Of a stretch of 28,461 nt of DNA, positions 15,699 to 23,526 are shown piece after piece. Position 1 is the first letter of the stretch. Each line of letters opens with the position of its first letter. Origin of the DNA: an uncultured Candidatus Saccharibacteria bacterium (GTDB lineage: Bacteria > Patescibacteria > Saccharimonadia > Saccharimonadales > UBA4665). Where the stretch lies: the NCBI GenBank assembly GCA_946482575.1, contig CAMLRZ010000013.1:1-28461 (forward strand), written 5' to 3'. The notes beneath the pieces were generated by a model. The model was not told where the DNA came from. It was given only the letters and a program-made list of their open reading frames with translations, and ran no database searches. Position numbers and translations under genes: made by a program.

Positions 15699-15827
15699 TT
15701 AGGGTTTAACAGTAGTAATTGGCTGCGGAGCACCGGCAGGAGTGCCTTGGGCTTGTACTTTATTGAGAGCAAAAATTGTGAGGATGAGAAGGGCGACCAA
15801 GATCGCCGTACTGAGCGTTCGTTTCAT
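15699..15827 (-). CDS. 42-residue secreted or membrane peptide
   Basis: A short gene on the minus strand. The peptide starts MKRTLSTAIL, continues as a hydrophobic helix to about residue 21 and reaches a possible signal peptidase site at VQA-Q (residues 24-27). The remaining 16 residues are QGTPAGAPQPITTVKP, rich in Pro, Gly and Thr. A TATACT -10 box (15841-15836) lies eight bases before the ATG, matching the leaderless promoters of neighbouring real genes. That is the main reason I accept it despite its size. It sits between the surface-protein gene and rarA. Function is unknown; a small anchored or secreted peptide is the natural reading. Confidence 0.6.
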   Translation of the reverse strand: MKRTLSTAILVALLILTIFALNKVQAQGTPAGAPQPITTVKP

Positions 15828-15870
15828 ACGTTCCTAGTATACCGCGCTTTGCAAGCATTAGCGAATTATC

Positions 15871-17049
15871 TTACACAAACAGATCAAGATTGCCCAATTC
15901 GGGCGGCAAAAAGCCGTTTTGGTGTTTAAAATCGGCCTCCCATTTGTAGCCTTTTTGGTAGCCCAGATCTTTCATGAGCTTAGTGGGGGCGTTGCGTAGG
16001 TGTAGCGGCACAGGTAAGTCAGGGTGCTCACGAGCTGCCGTTTGCGCGGCGTACATTGCAGCGGTTACTTCGCGGGACTTTTTGGTCTTGGCGAGCACGG
16101 TGGCACAGTGATACAGATTGTACTGACACTCTGGCATGCCAATCCGCTCGACCGCTTGGTAGGTGGAAACAGCCAAGTTTAATGCTGCGGGCGCGGCCAG
16201 ACCAATATCTTCAGATGCAAATACGATCATGCGACGAGCCAAGAACTTGGGATCCTCGCCACCTTGTAAAATACGTGCCATATAGTACAGGGCAGCGCTG
16301 GCATCGGATCCGCGCATGCTTTTAATGAACGCGCTGATTAGGTTGTAGTGGTTTTCGCCGTTCTTGTCGTAGCCTGGCACTCGTTTTTGAGCAGCTGTGG
16401 TAACAATCTCGGGGGTGACTGGTTTTTTGCCAGCTAACTGCGTGGCTAATTCCAGGTTACCCAGAGCTACTCGAGCATCGCCACCCGACAGTTCGGCCAG
16501 TAGCTCCAGACTTTCTTTGGGCAGCTTTTTGGCGCTCAATTTTTGCTGTTTGGCAGCGTTCTCTAATATGTGGGTAATGTTCTCTTTGCTCAGTGGCTCT
16601 AGCACTAAGACGCGTGATCGGCTAAGTAGCGGAGTAATAACTTCAAAACTGGGGTTTTCGGTAGTGGCACCGATCAAGACAATAGTGCCATCTTCTACCA
16701 CGGGCAGCAAGGTGTCTTGCTGGGCTTTATTAAAACGGTGAATTTCGTCCACAAACAGGATGGTGCGCATGCCAAGACGTTGATTGCCGCGTGCGTGATC
16801 AATTACCTTGGTAATATCGGCTTTGCCGGCAGTAACGGCACTGATTTCTATAAACTCTGCCTCTGTTTCCCGCGCAATAATACGCGCAAGAGTAGTTTTG
16901 CCGCTACCTGGTGGCCCCCATAGAATAAGGCTGGTGGGCTGCTTGTTGGCGATAATCTGTTGAATAATTTTTCCATGCCCAACCAGATGCTCCTGACCGA
17001 TAACTTGGTCAAGTTGGGCTGGTCGTAATTGTTCGGCAAGCGGTTGCAT
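15871..17049 (-). CDS. rarA: Replication-associated recombination protein A
   Basis: A 392-residue AAA+ ATPase of the RarA/MgsA (WRNIP1-like) family, which acts at stalled replication forks. The N-terminal AAA+ module has Walker A GPPGSGKTT (45-53), Walker B FVDEIH (99-104) and sensor 1 GATTENPSFE (127-136). The C-terminal half has the family tetramerisation region with SDASAALYYMARIL, FASEDIGLA and LRNAPTKLMKDLGY. Length is close to the usual 400-450, with a short N-terminus that begins straight at MQPLAEQLRP. A TATACT box (17061-17056) is six bases from the ATG, so the mRNA is probably leaderless. Confidence 0.96.
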   Translation of the reverse strand: MQPLAEQLRPAQLDQVIGQEHLVGHGKIIQQIIANKQPTSLILWGPPGSGKTTLARIIARETEAEFIEISAVTAGKADITKVIDHARGNQRLGMRTILFVDEIHRFNKAQQDTLLPVVEDGTIVLIGATTENPSFEVITPLLSRSRVLVLEPLSKENITHILENAAKQQKLSAKKLPKESLELLAELSGGDARVALGNLELATQLAGKKPVTPEIVTTAAQKRVPGYDKNGENHYNLISAFIKSMRGSDASAALYYMARILQGGEDPKFLARRMIVFASEDIGLAAPAALNLAVSTYQAVERIGMPECQYNLYHCATVLAKTKKSREVTAAMYAAQTAAREHPDLPVPLHLRNAPTKLMKDLGYQKGYKWEADFKHQNGFLPPELGNLDLFV

Positions 17050-17067
17050 AGCTATAGTATACCGCGC

Positions 17068-18285
17068 TTAACGGGACTGATCCCATTGAATCTTAAGCGC
17101 GGGGTCGTGCAGGCGAGCTATAAGACGATCGGCAGTGTCAGGGGCTTTGCCATAGAGGCCACGATTTAAAATTGTCTTACTGCGTGTTTGAATCGCGGTA
17201 ATGGAGCTCACTCGTTCTCCGCGATACCCAAAATGGATCCTATGTGCCGGTCGCTTAAGGCTGTCGGTGCTTTGAACAGCGGTGACTTCATCGGCAAAAA
17301 CATATATTCCTGCACTATTCTTAATGTAAAGCGAGGGAGAAAACGTGCCGCGTGCCAGTTTGGCTTTGCTGTTGACTTTATTGTTCATTGCTTGGATCAC
17401 AAAGTTTCGTATACCTTCGGATAGAGCGCCAGCCTGAAATTCATCTGCGCATGTTTCAATAGTTTTATCGAGAGCTTTTTGAAATCCATTCAAGAAACGG
17501 CCCTGCGGTGACTTGCCTGAGAACTGCTCAGTCATGTCGTCGATCAACAAACTGGCGAGCGTCATGTATGTTTTACCGCCTCCTTTTGGGAGACGAAGAT
17601 GATTATCGCGCACGAACTGCGTCAGGCCCAGCGGCAAGACGCGATGCTGACGGGTTTCGGCCGGTTTGACGCCCGCACCAACCTGTACCGGAATTTTGGT
17701 GCCGCGTCCTTTGTCCGCCGGAAAAACTGCTATATCGTGATTTAAGAGTGTTTGCGAGCTTGCTTCTTCGCGCGGCGAGGCCAAGAAGGGAATATTTTTA
17801 CCCGACCGTAACAACACGCCATGTACCGCAAGTTCGGCGACTCGCCCCACCAACGCTGCCCGCACACCATCAACTCGGGCGGTGTTTAGCTGATTCACCG
17901 TGTCTTTTAGCATGTAGCCAATATTTATATACGATCGACGCACTGCTTGCTCCGAGATTGGCTCGCCATTAAAAGCATCAGCAAAGACCGGCGCTGTGGC
18001 GTACAGAATACGAGCTTGGCCCCATGCCGTGGTTTTGAGATTTTCTCGGTGAAATATAGTGGTGGCGCGGCTTTCAATATCTGGTGGCGCGCTTTCTTGC
18101 GGAGTATTTAGCGAGAGCTCGATGTCTTTCCAGAGTCGTGCAATGGGTGACTGGGCGGTTATTTGACCAAGCGCAGCAGCGCAGGCCTCCTCGGCTGCGC
18201 GGCGTGGATCGAGGCAGATTTCTGGCACGCAAACAGATGCAGCGGGATCGTGTAAGGGCGCTATATCTGGTGGTAAAAACTCCAT
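17068..18285 (-). CDS. Large hypothetical protein, unknown family
   Basis: A 405-residue soluble protein that I do not recognise. Its middle part has an alternating pattern: RVAELAVHGVLLR (148-160), then HDIAVFP (183-189), then KIPVQVGAG (197-205). This loosely resembles a PD-(D/E)xK nuclease core with Glu151, Asp184 and Gln201, but the expected lysine is replaced by glycine, so activity is doubtful. The start at 18285 is preferred over 18303 because a TACAAT box (18299-18294) lies eight bases upstream of it. The gene is on the same strand as rarA, ending 19 bases before it, but rarA has its own -10 box. Confidence 0.8.
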   Translation of the reverse strand: MEFLPPDIAPLHDPAASVCVPEICLDPRRAAEEACAAALGQITAQSPIARLWKDIELSLNTPQESAPPDIESRATTIFHRENLKTTAWGQARILYATAPVFADAFNGEPISEQAVRRSYINIGYMLKDTVNQLNTARVDGVRAALVGRVAELAVHGVLLRSGKNIPFLASPREEASSQTLLNHDIAVFPADKGRGTKIPVQVGAGVKPAETRQHRVLPLGLTQFVRDNHLRLPKGGGKTYMTLASLLIDDMTEQFSGKSPQGRFLNGFQKALDKTIETCADEFQAGALSEGIRNFVIQAMNNKVNSKAKLARGTFSPSLYIKNSAGIYVFADEVTAVQSTDSLKRPAHRIHFGYRGERVSSITAIQTRSKTILNRGLYGKAPDTADRLIARLHDPALKIQWDQSR

Positions 18286-18306
18286 GACGCTGTATTGTAT
18301 CATCGC

Positions 18307-18335
18307 TTGGCGTAAATCACGCAGGGAAGTACAAT
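18307..18335 (+). promoter_or_regulatory. Promoter of the bactofilin-like gene
   Basis: TTGGCG (18307-18312), 17 bases, TACAAT (18330-18335). It overlaps the divergent leaderless promoter of the 17068-18285 gene. Confidence 0.6.
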
Positions 18336-18359
18336 AAAGGTAACTAAAGAGGGAATGGC

Positions 18360-19475
18360 ATGAAAAAAATAAAGCTAATCATTGTAGGAGTGGTCTTTGC
18401 GTCGCTTTCGGCGTTGAGCTGGGCTGGTATGGCTCGGGCCGAGGCATTTACGCAGAATGTTGACGCCGGCAAGACAATCAATGGCTCAGTGTACAGTGCT
18501 GGAAATCAGGTGCGCATTGCAGGTACGGTGGACGGCGACGTCTACTGCGCAGGCAAACGAGTCACCATTAGCGGCACGGTTAAGGGCGACGTTATTTGTG
18601 CCGCCCAAACCATTACCATTAGCGGTAAAGTCGAGGGAAGCGTGCGGGTGGCCGGCCAAACAGTGATACTGCAAAATACCACTGAACGCAGTGCGAGCAT
18701 CGCCGCCAGTGAAATTACCATGGAAAAGAAGGCCACCATTGGCCGTGATGCCACATTTGCCGGTGCCATGCTGGCACTTGACGGTACCGTTAAGCGTGAC
18801 GCCGTTATCGCCAGTGGCGACACAACGCTCACAGGCACCATTGGCCGCAACATGCGCTTTACGGGCACTACTTTGCAGATGCAAGACAAGGCAATGGTCG
18901 CTGGTTCATTAGAATACACAAGCGACAAGACTGCGGACATCGCCAACACAGCTACCGTTAAAGGCGACGTAACGCACCACATCCCCGAAGCTCGAGATCA
19001 AAAAGTGTTTAATGTGGGCGAGTTCCTCATTGCTTTGGTGGTAATGACAGCCTCGGCATTAGTGTTGGTTCTGATTTTCCCACAGCTCATTCACCGCGTA
19101 AGCATGATTGCCGCCAACAGTTTGGGCAAGACACTGTTGGTAGGACTTGCCGCCACCTTTGTTGCTCCGGTCGCACTTATTGCGTTGTCTTTGACAATTG
19201 TCGGCATTCCGCTAGCCATCGGTGCTTTACTGGTGTGGATTTTGTTGGTCATGTTGAGTATGCCAATTGCCGCTTACTACCTGGGTAGCATGGTGCTTTC
19301 TAAGGCTAAAAACGCCGTAGCAATTATGGCGGTTGGCATAGTATTGCTGGTCGTGCTGATGTACTTACCGCTGGTAGGATGGTTCGCTGCCTTTATGGCC
19401 TACTTTATCGGTATGGGCGCGCTGGTCCGCCATCTTAAACAGCGTCTGCACAGTCCTGACTACAAAGTTGAATAG
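18360..19475 (+). CDS. Bactofilin-like beta-helix membrane protein
   Basis: A 371-residue protein. A signal peptide (residues 1-27, ending ARAEA) is followed by a repeated hexapeptide-like beta pattern (about 38-205: GSVYSAGNQVRIAGTVDGDVYCAG, then similar turns such as ISGTVKGDV and ISGKVEGSV), the kind of parallel beta-helix found in polymer-forming bactofilins. The C-terminal third has about four to five membrane spans (about 219-243, 260-285, 286-313 and 322-355) and a basic tail. Such fusions are probably envelope-associated scaffolds; here the beta-helix would lie outside the membrane. The ATG follows a short leader with GAGGG. Confidence 0.85.
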   Translation: MKKIKLIIVGVVFASLSALSWAGMARAEAFTQNVDAGKTINGSVYSAGNQVRIAGTVDGDVYCAGKRVTISGTVKGDVICAAQTITISGKVEGSVRVAGQTVILQNTTERSASIAASEITMEKKATIGRDATFAGAMLALDGTVKRDAVIASGDTTLTGTIGRNMRFTGTTLQMQDKAMVAGSLEYTSDKTADIANTATVKGDVTHHIPEARDQKVFNVGEFLIALVVMTASALVLVLIFPQLIHRVSMIAANSLGKTLLVGLAATFVAPVALIALSLTIVGIPLAIGALLVWILLVMLSMPIAAYYLGSMVLSKAKNAVAIMAVGIVLLVVLMYLPLVGWFAAFMAYFIGMGALVRHLKQRLHSPDYKVE

Positions 19476-19486
19476 CTAGGGATAGG

Positions 19487-19604
19487 TTGACAAAACAGGG
19501 GTAATGTAGTATAGTTACCCCTCGTTACACCGTAACATCCGCTCAACAAACAAAGAGCCCAGCTCTTTTATAATTCAGCTCTAGTTCGATCACCCCGAAA
19601 CGGG
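19487..19604 (+). promoter_or_regulatory. Island B promoter with operator-like palindrome and leader hairpins
   Basis: A strong promoter: TTGACA (19487-19492), 17 bases, TATAGT (19510-19515). An inverted repeat AGGGGTAA (19497-19504) / TTACCCCT (19515-19522) brackets the -10 box, a natural repressor site. The predicted transcript starts with the small stem-loop GTTAC-ACC-GTAAC (19524-19536). A second hairpin AAAGAGC/GCTCTTT (19552-19568) is followed by a T-rich run, and CCCG-AAA-CGGG (19594-19604) partly covers the Shine-Dalgarno GGGAGG. The leader therefore offers several regulation points. Confidence 0.6.
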
Positions 19605-19609
19605 AGGAA

Positions 19610-20104
19610 ATGAACACGCACATCCTTCGACGGATTATCCTGTCCGCAGCTGCGATTATCGCACTGTTGGTCGTGGGGAGCTCCGTTGACTTCAGCAAAC
19701 TGGGATCCGACGACTCTGGCCGTAGCACCAGCGCCTACTGCGACGCTTGGCTGAACTACACCGAGTCCAGGAGCGAGGAATACAACCGCATCCTGGAGTC
19801 GGGTACCGAGGCCGAAAAGCTTCAGATGATCGCAGCCATGCCTGGCGACATCGCCGAGCTCTACGACACCGTCCACAAGGTGGCGCCGTCAGAGATCGAG
19901 CCCGACATCGCCCGAGCTGCACAGGACGCCCACGTCTTCGAGGAGCAGAATCGTCACGTTCCGACGGACGTTCTGGGCCTCGGTGCTGGGTTCCTGGAGA
20001 AGCTCTTCCAGTCTGCCAACGCGTCCACGACGCAGAAGCGCATCCACGACTGGAACGCTGCCAACTGCGAGAATCTGCAGGGAGAGAACGCCTACTTCAA
20101 CTGA
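19610..20104 (+). CDS. GC-rich island B: exported helical two-cysteine protein
   Basis: A 164-residue protein with a hydrophobic N-terminal segment (about 8-23) that acts as a signal anchor or uncleaved signal. No clear cleavage or lipobox is seen. The rest is acidic and helical, with one cysteine near the domain start (AYCDAW, about 43-48) and one near the end (ANCEN). This matches the layout of the island A lipoprotein and of many actinobacterial cell-envelope proteins. Function is unknown. GGGAGG lies four bases before the ATG. Third codon positions are strongly G/C, unlike the flanking beta-helix gene and typA. It heads a two-gene unit. Confidence 0.8.
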   Translation: MNTHILRRIILSAAAIIALLVVGSSVDFSKLGSDDSGRSTSAYCDAWLNYTESRSEEYNRILESGTEAEKLQMIAAMPGDIAELYDTVHKVAPSEIEPDIARAAQDAHVFEEQNRHVPTDVLGLGAGFLEKLFQSANASTTQKRIHDWNAANCENLQGENAYFN

Positions 20105-20165
20105 TCTGGCGCATCGCACCACCACAAGCAGTCTGTTCGTGCATCACTCTTCCAGGAGTTTACCC

Positions 20166-20471
20166 GTGAAGACCGCCAGAAACCTCCTCGTTTCGACACT
20201 GCTGCTCGTGCTTACGGCCATCGGCCTTCTGCATGCCAACCAGCCGGGCACCGGTGCCTACGCCGACGAGTGCGCCACTTCGACTTACATCGTGACTCAC
20301 TCGGGTGCCAGCGACCGCTTCACCTGCGCGTTCGTTCGTGTCAGCCTCGGTCGGTTCTCGACTCCCTCTTCGGAGATTCCGTCGGGATTCGTCATGCTGG
20401 GCATGCTCGGTCTGCCGATCATGACGGTCGGCGCCGGTCTGGGTGCACGTCGCCAGTACGGCAAGGAGTAG
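20166..20471 (+). CDS. GC-rich island B: small type I membrane protein
   Basis: A 101-residue protein starting at a GTG with AGGAG seven bases upstream. It has a signal peptide (about 1-33, ending GAYA-DE), an external part of about 40 residues with two cysteines (ECATS and FTCAF), then a C-terminal membrane helix (about 73-93) and the basic tail ARRQYGKE. The C-terminus looks like a sorting signal without LPxTG, so simple membrane anchoring is more likely. It follows the two-cysteine protein by 61 bases and shares its promoter and codon bias. No family is recognised. Confidence 0.78.
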   Translation: MKTARNLLVSTLLLVLTAIGLLHANQPGTGAYADECATSTYIVTHSGASDRFTCAFVRVSLGRFSTPSSEIPSGFVMLGMLGLPIMTVGAGLGARRQYGKE

Positions 20472-20515
20472 CCCCGAGGGCATGATCGAACACACAACTG
20501 AATACTGAGCGGACC

Positions 20516-20558
20516 GTGAAGGTCGTCTTTTTTGCCATTCGGCACCGACGACCTTCAC
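20516..20558 (+). terminator. 3' hairpin of island B
   Basis: A perfect 12-base inverted repeat, GTGAAGGTCGTC (20516-20527) and GACGACCTTCAC (20547-20558), with a 19-base loop that opens with six T. It lies 45 bases past the last stop. The T run falls in the loop and not after the stem, so it is not a textbook terminator on the plus strand. Confidence 0.65.
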
Positions 20559-20593
20559 CCCGCACCACCCTTGTTTTATCGACATCCGCTTTT

Positions 20594-20622
20594 TTGGATA
20601 TATCTGTAACCTATGTTACAAT
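20594..20622 (+). promoter_or_regulatory. typA promoter with TGTAAC-N4-GTTACA palindrome
   Basis: TTGGAT (20594-20599), 17 bases, TACAAT (20617-20622). The palindrome TGTAACCTATGTTACA (20605-20620) overlaps the -10 box, as a repressor operator would. The leader is about 58 bases and has no clear Shine-Dalgarno near the ATG. Confidence 0.6.
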
Positions 20623-20686
20623 AAGTATAAATATCTCCCCAGGAGCAGCTGCCGGAATAAGGACCGGTCTAATACACGTATATTTT

Positions 20687-22519
20687 ATGACACCAAACAA
20701 CCAAGACCCATCCAAGATCCGTAACATCGCAATTATTGCGCACGTTGACCATGGTAAAACTACTTTGGTGGACGGCCTTTTGAAGCAGTCCAAGACCTTC
20801 CGCGATAACCAAGCCGAAATGAACCAAAGTCTGATCATGGACAGCGGCGACCAAGAAGGTGAGCGCGGCATCACCATTACCGCCAAGGTAACTGCTGTAC
20901 AGCACGATGACTACCGAATTAACATTATCGACACTCCTGGTCACGCCGACTTTTCTGGTGAGGTTGAGCGTACGCTGAACATGGCTGATGGTTGTTTGCT
21001 GATTGTGGACGCCCAAGAAGGCCCCATGCCTCAGACTAAATTCGTGTTGGGTAAGGCTCTGGCTCAAGGCCTGAAGCCAATTGTGATTATCAACAAAATT
21101 GACAAGCCAGCGCGCCGTATTCAAGAAGTAGAAAACGAACTAGCTGACCTGTTTTTGGAGTTGGCTGTTCACGAAGACCAATTGCACTATCCTGTCTATT
21201 ACGCTATTGGACGCGCAGGCAAAGCCTGGAAAGAGGCGCCTGCTGACGCTGAAGCCGATGCAAATCTAGATGTGATTTTTGACGCTATTATCAATGATAT
21301 TCCAGCACCACAGGTAGAGATGGACAAGCCTTTCCAGATGCTTGTTACAGGTCTTAGCTGGGACTCATTCAAGGGCAAGTACTGCGTCGGTCGCATTACT
21401 CGCGGCACCGTAAAGCCTGGCCAACCGGTAACACTGTGCAAAAAAGATGGCACCCAAACCAAAGCCAAAGTTGACTTGGTATTTATGAGCCATGGCGTGA
21501 CTAAATTTGAAGTTCCCGGTGGTGTTGCTGGTGATATCGTTCAGCTGACTGGTATTGCTGATGCTAAAATCGGCGAGACCATTGCTGACGCCGACCAACC
21601 CGAGGCATTGCCCGTTATGGAAGTTGAAGCCCCAACCTTGCGCATCTACCTCGGTCCAAACACCAGCCCATTCAAGGGCACCGAGGGTGAATTTACTACT
21701 AGCCGCCAAATTGGTGATCGTCTGCAAAAAGAGCTGGAAACCAACGTTGGTTTGCGTGTGGAAGAAGACGGCATTGGCTTTACTGTAGCCGGCCGCGGTG
21801 AACTGCACCTTTCTGTTTTGATCGAGACCATGCGCCGCGAAGGCTTTGAGTTTGAAGTGGGCCGCCCCCAGGTTGTGACCAAAGAAGAAAACGGCCAAGT
21901 TGTTGAGCCGCTGGAAGAAGTTATTATCGAGGTGCCCGCCGAACACGTAGGTACCGTGCAAATGGAGCTCGGCCAACGCCGCGCAACCCTCAAAGAACAG
22001 TTCTCTAGCCCTAAAGGCGTGACTAAATTAGTGTACGAAATGCCTACCCGTGCTTTGCTCGGTATGCGCAACATTCTGATGACCAACACCAAGGGTACGA
22101 TCATCATGAACAGCCTGACCATTGGCTACCAGCCACAAGGCGCAGCGCTGCAACAGCTACGTAATGGCGTGTTGATTGCCTTTGAAACCGGTACTACAAC
22201 TCCATACGCCCTGCAAAATGCCGAAGCACGCGGTACTACATTTGTGGGTGCTGCCGAAAAGGTATACGCTGGTGAAATCGTTGGCCTTAACACTCGACAA
22301 GAAGACATGGAAATTAACGTCTGCAAGACGAAGCACCTGACCAACATGCGCTCATCAAGCAGCGATGGTGTGGTGCAGTTAACGCCGCCAACTATTCTTA
22401 GCCTGGAACAGTGCCTGGACTTTATTGAAAACGACGAGCTTTTGGAGGTTACGCCAAAGGCGTTGCGACTCCGCAAGCGCGAACTCGACCCTAACAAGCG
22501 TAAGCGAAACAACAAGTAG
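20687..22519 (+). CDS. typA: Translational GTPase TypA/BipA
   Basis: A 610-residue ribosome-binding GTPase that supports 50S assembly and growth under stress, close to the usual 605-615 residues. G1 is AHVDHGKTT (18-26), the switch II G3 DTPGH (82-86) and G4 NKID (136-139). Later domains include GRGELHLSVLIETMRREGFEFEVGRP in part and the typical C-terminal run with LTPPTILSLEQ. The start is set at 20687, just before the GTPase core; an in-frame extension upstream to 20516 runs through the island B hairpin and the promoter and is not real. It is followed at 23 bases by an unknown gene on the same strand. Confidence 0.97.
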   Translation: MTPNNQDPSKIRNIAIIAHVDHGKTTLVDGLLKQSKTFRDNQAEMNQSLIMDSGDQEGERGITITAKVTAVQHDDYRINIIDTPGHADFSGEVERTLNMADGCLLIVDAQEGPMPQTKFVLGKALAQGLKPIVIINKIDKPARRIQEVENELADLFLELAVHEDQLHYPVYYAIGRAGKAWKEAPADAEADANLDVIFDAIINDIPAPQVEMDKPFQMLVTGLSWDSFKGKYCVGRITRGTVKPGQPVTLCKKDGTQTKAKVDLVFMSHGVTKFEVPGGVAGDIVQLTGIADAKIGETIADADQPEALPVMEVEAPTLRIYLGPNTSPFKGTEGEFTTSRQIGDRLQKELETNVGLRVEEDGIGFTVAGRGELHLSVLIETMRREGFEFEVGRPQVVTKEENGQVVEPLEEVIIEVPAEHVGTVQMELGQRRATLKEQFSSPKGVTKLVYEMPTRALLGMRNILMTNTKGTIIMNSLTIGYQPQGAALQQLRNGVLIAFETGTTTPYALQNAEARGTTFVGAAEKVYAGEIVGLNTRQEDMEINVCKTKHLTNMRSSSSDGVVQLTPPTILSLEQCLDFIENDELLEVTPKALRLRKRELDPNKRKRNNK

Positions 22520-22542
22520 CACGGTGGGCGCAGGAGAGGAAC

Positions 22543-23124
22543 ATGACGGAACGATTTGAAAGCCCTTACGACAATCCCCATGTGCCTCCGCAAAAATTCC
22601 TAATAGCTGCCTTAGCTTCTCATCTTTCGCCTCACAACAATTTAGTACGTGTGGTGTGGGGCCAAACACCTTCGCGATTGGTTGGCGGCGATGCCAAAAT
22701 GCTTACCACCCAGGAAAAGGTGAATAAGTATGGCGTGACGTTGTCGTGCGATGCTTGGATGGATCCGCAGGCTCCATCTTATAGCGACGAGCCAATGTAT
22801 GACGTGCATCTTATTGGGCGCGGTAACATACAAGACACCGTTATGCGGTATGCTGTGTGTCGGGACGCCACCTATTTGGCACAGCCAATGGGCCGCCTAA
22901 CAGTTGAAAAGTTTACCAGCCGCGTAGACGATCGTATTGTAGGTAATTTATCACGCCTATTGCAGGGAGCTCGCTTTAGTGATCGTTCCACGGATGGGGC
23001 CTATGACTACATGAGCGCGTGGGGCGTGATGGAAGCAGACGGCGCTAATGATGAACTCTATCCTGACATCGCTCACTACCCATACATGGACCAGTTTTAT
23101 CAGGAAACTGGCGGTCAAGAGTAG
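22543..23124 (+). CDS. Hypothetical soluble protein downstream of typA
   Basis: A 193-residue protein with no recognised family, no signal peptide and no membrane segment. It is acidic at its C-terminus (several DY/DE and Tyr-rich turns) and contains two cysteines. GGAGAGGAA lies directly before the ATG. With only 23 bases after the typA stop and no promoter in between, it is probably translated from the typA transcript. I cannot assign a function. Confidence 0.8.
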   Translation: MTERFESPYDNPHVPPQKFLIAALASHLSPHNNLVRVVWGQTPSRLVGGDAKMLTTQEKVNKYGVTLSCDAWMDPQAPSYSDEPMYDVHLIGRGNIQDTVMRYAVCRDATYLAQPMGRLTVEKFTSRVDDRIVGNLSRLLQGARFSDRSTDGAYDYMSAWGVMEADGANDELYPDIAHYPYMDQFYQETGGQE

Positions 23125-23156
23125 TTTAAATTGCACAAAGCCCGTACAATAGCGGT

Positions 23157-23525
23157 ATGTTTACTGTAACTGACGACGAGTTTGCCGATCTTATTGCTCA
23201 GGCACTCACAACGCTTTCCAAAGATCACCAAGCTGCAATCCAAAATGTGGCAATTACCTATGCCGACGATCCCACGCCCGAACAGCGTGTGCAGCTTCAG
23301 CTGCGCGGCGACCAAACATTATTTGGCTTATACGAGGGCGTTCCCCTGGCTGAGCGCCAAGGCATGACATCGTATGGGCCAGATCGGATCACTATATTTA
23401 AGAATCCGATCCAGGAGTGGTCGCAGGACTTGGCCTCGCTACGAGAGCAAATCCGTCATACTGTCTGGCATGAAGTGGCCCACTATTTTGGCCTGAATCA
23501 CGCGCAAATTCACGAATTGGAATAG
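23157..23525 (+). CDS. Zincin-like metallopeptidase family protein
   Basis: A 122-residue minimal zincin (Pfam 'zincin_1'-type family). The motif HEVAHYFGLNHAQIHELE fits HExxHxxGxxH: His105, Glu106, His109 and His115 should bind and use zinc. The upstream DRITIFKNPI strand is typical. Members are cytosolic and mostly uncharacterised. A TACAAT box (23145-23150) is exactly six bases from the ATG, predicting a leaderless mRNA. It ends one base before the next gene, with which it forms an operon. Confidence 0.92.
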   Translation: MFTVTDDEFADLIAQALTTLSKDHQAAIQNVAITYADDPTPEQRVQLQLRGDQTLFGLYEGVPLAERQGMTSYGPDRITIFKNPIQEWSQDLASLREQIRHTVWHEVAHYFGLNHAQIHELE

Positions 23526-23526
23526 C

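Noticed and set aside
21365..21976. 203-codon minus-strand frame opposite typA
   Set aside because: Shadow of typA codons; no supporting signals.
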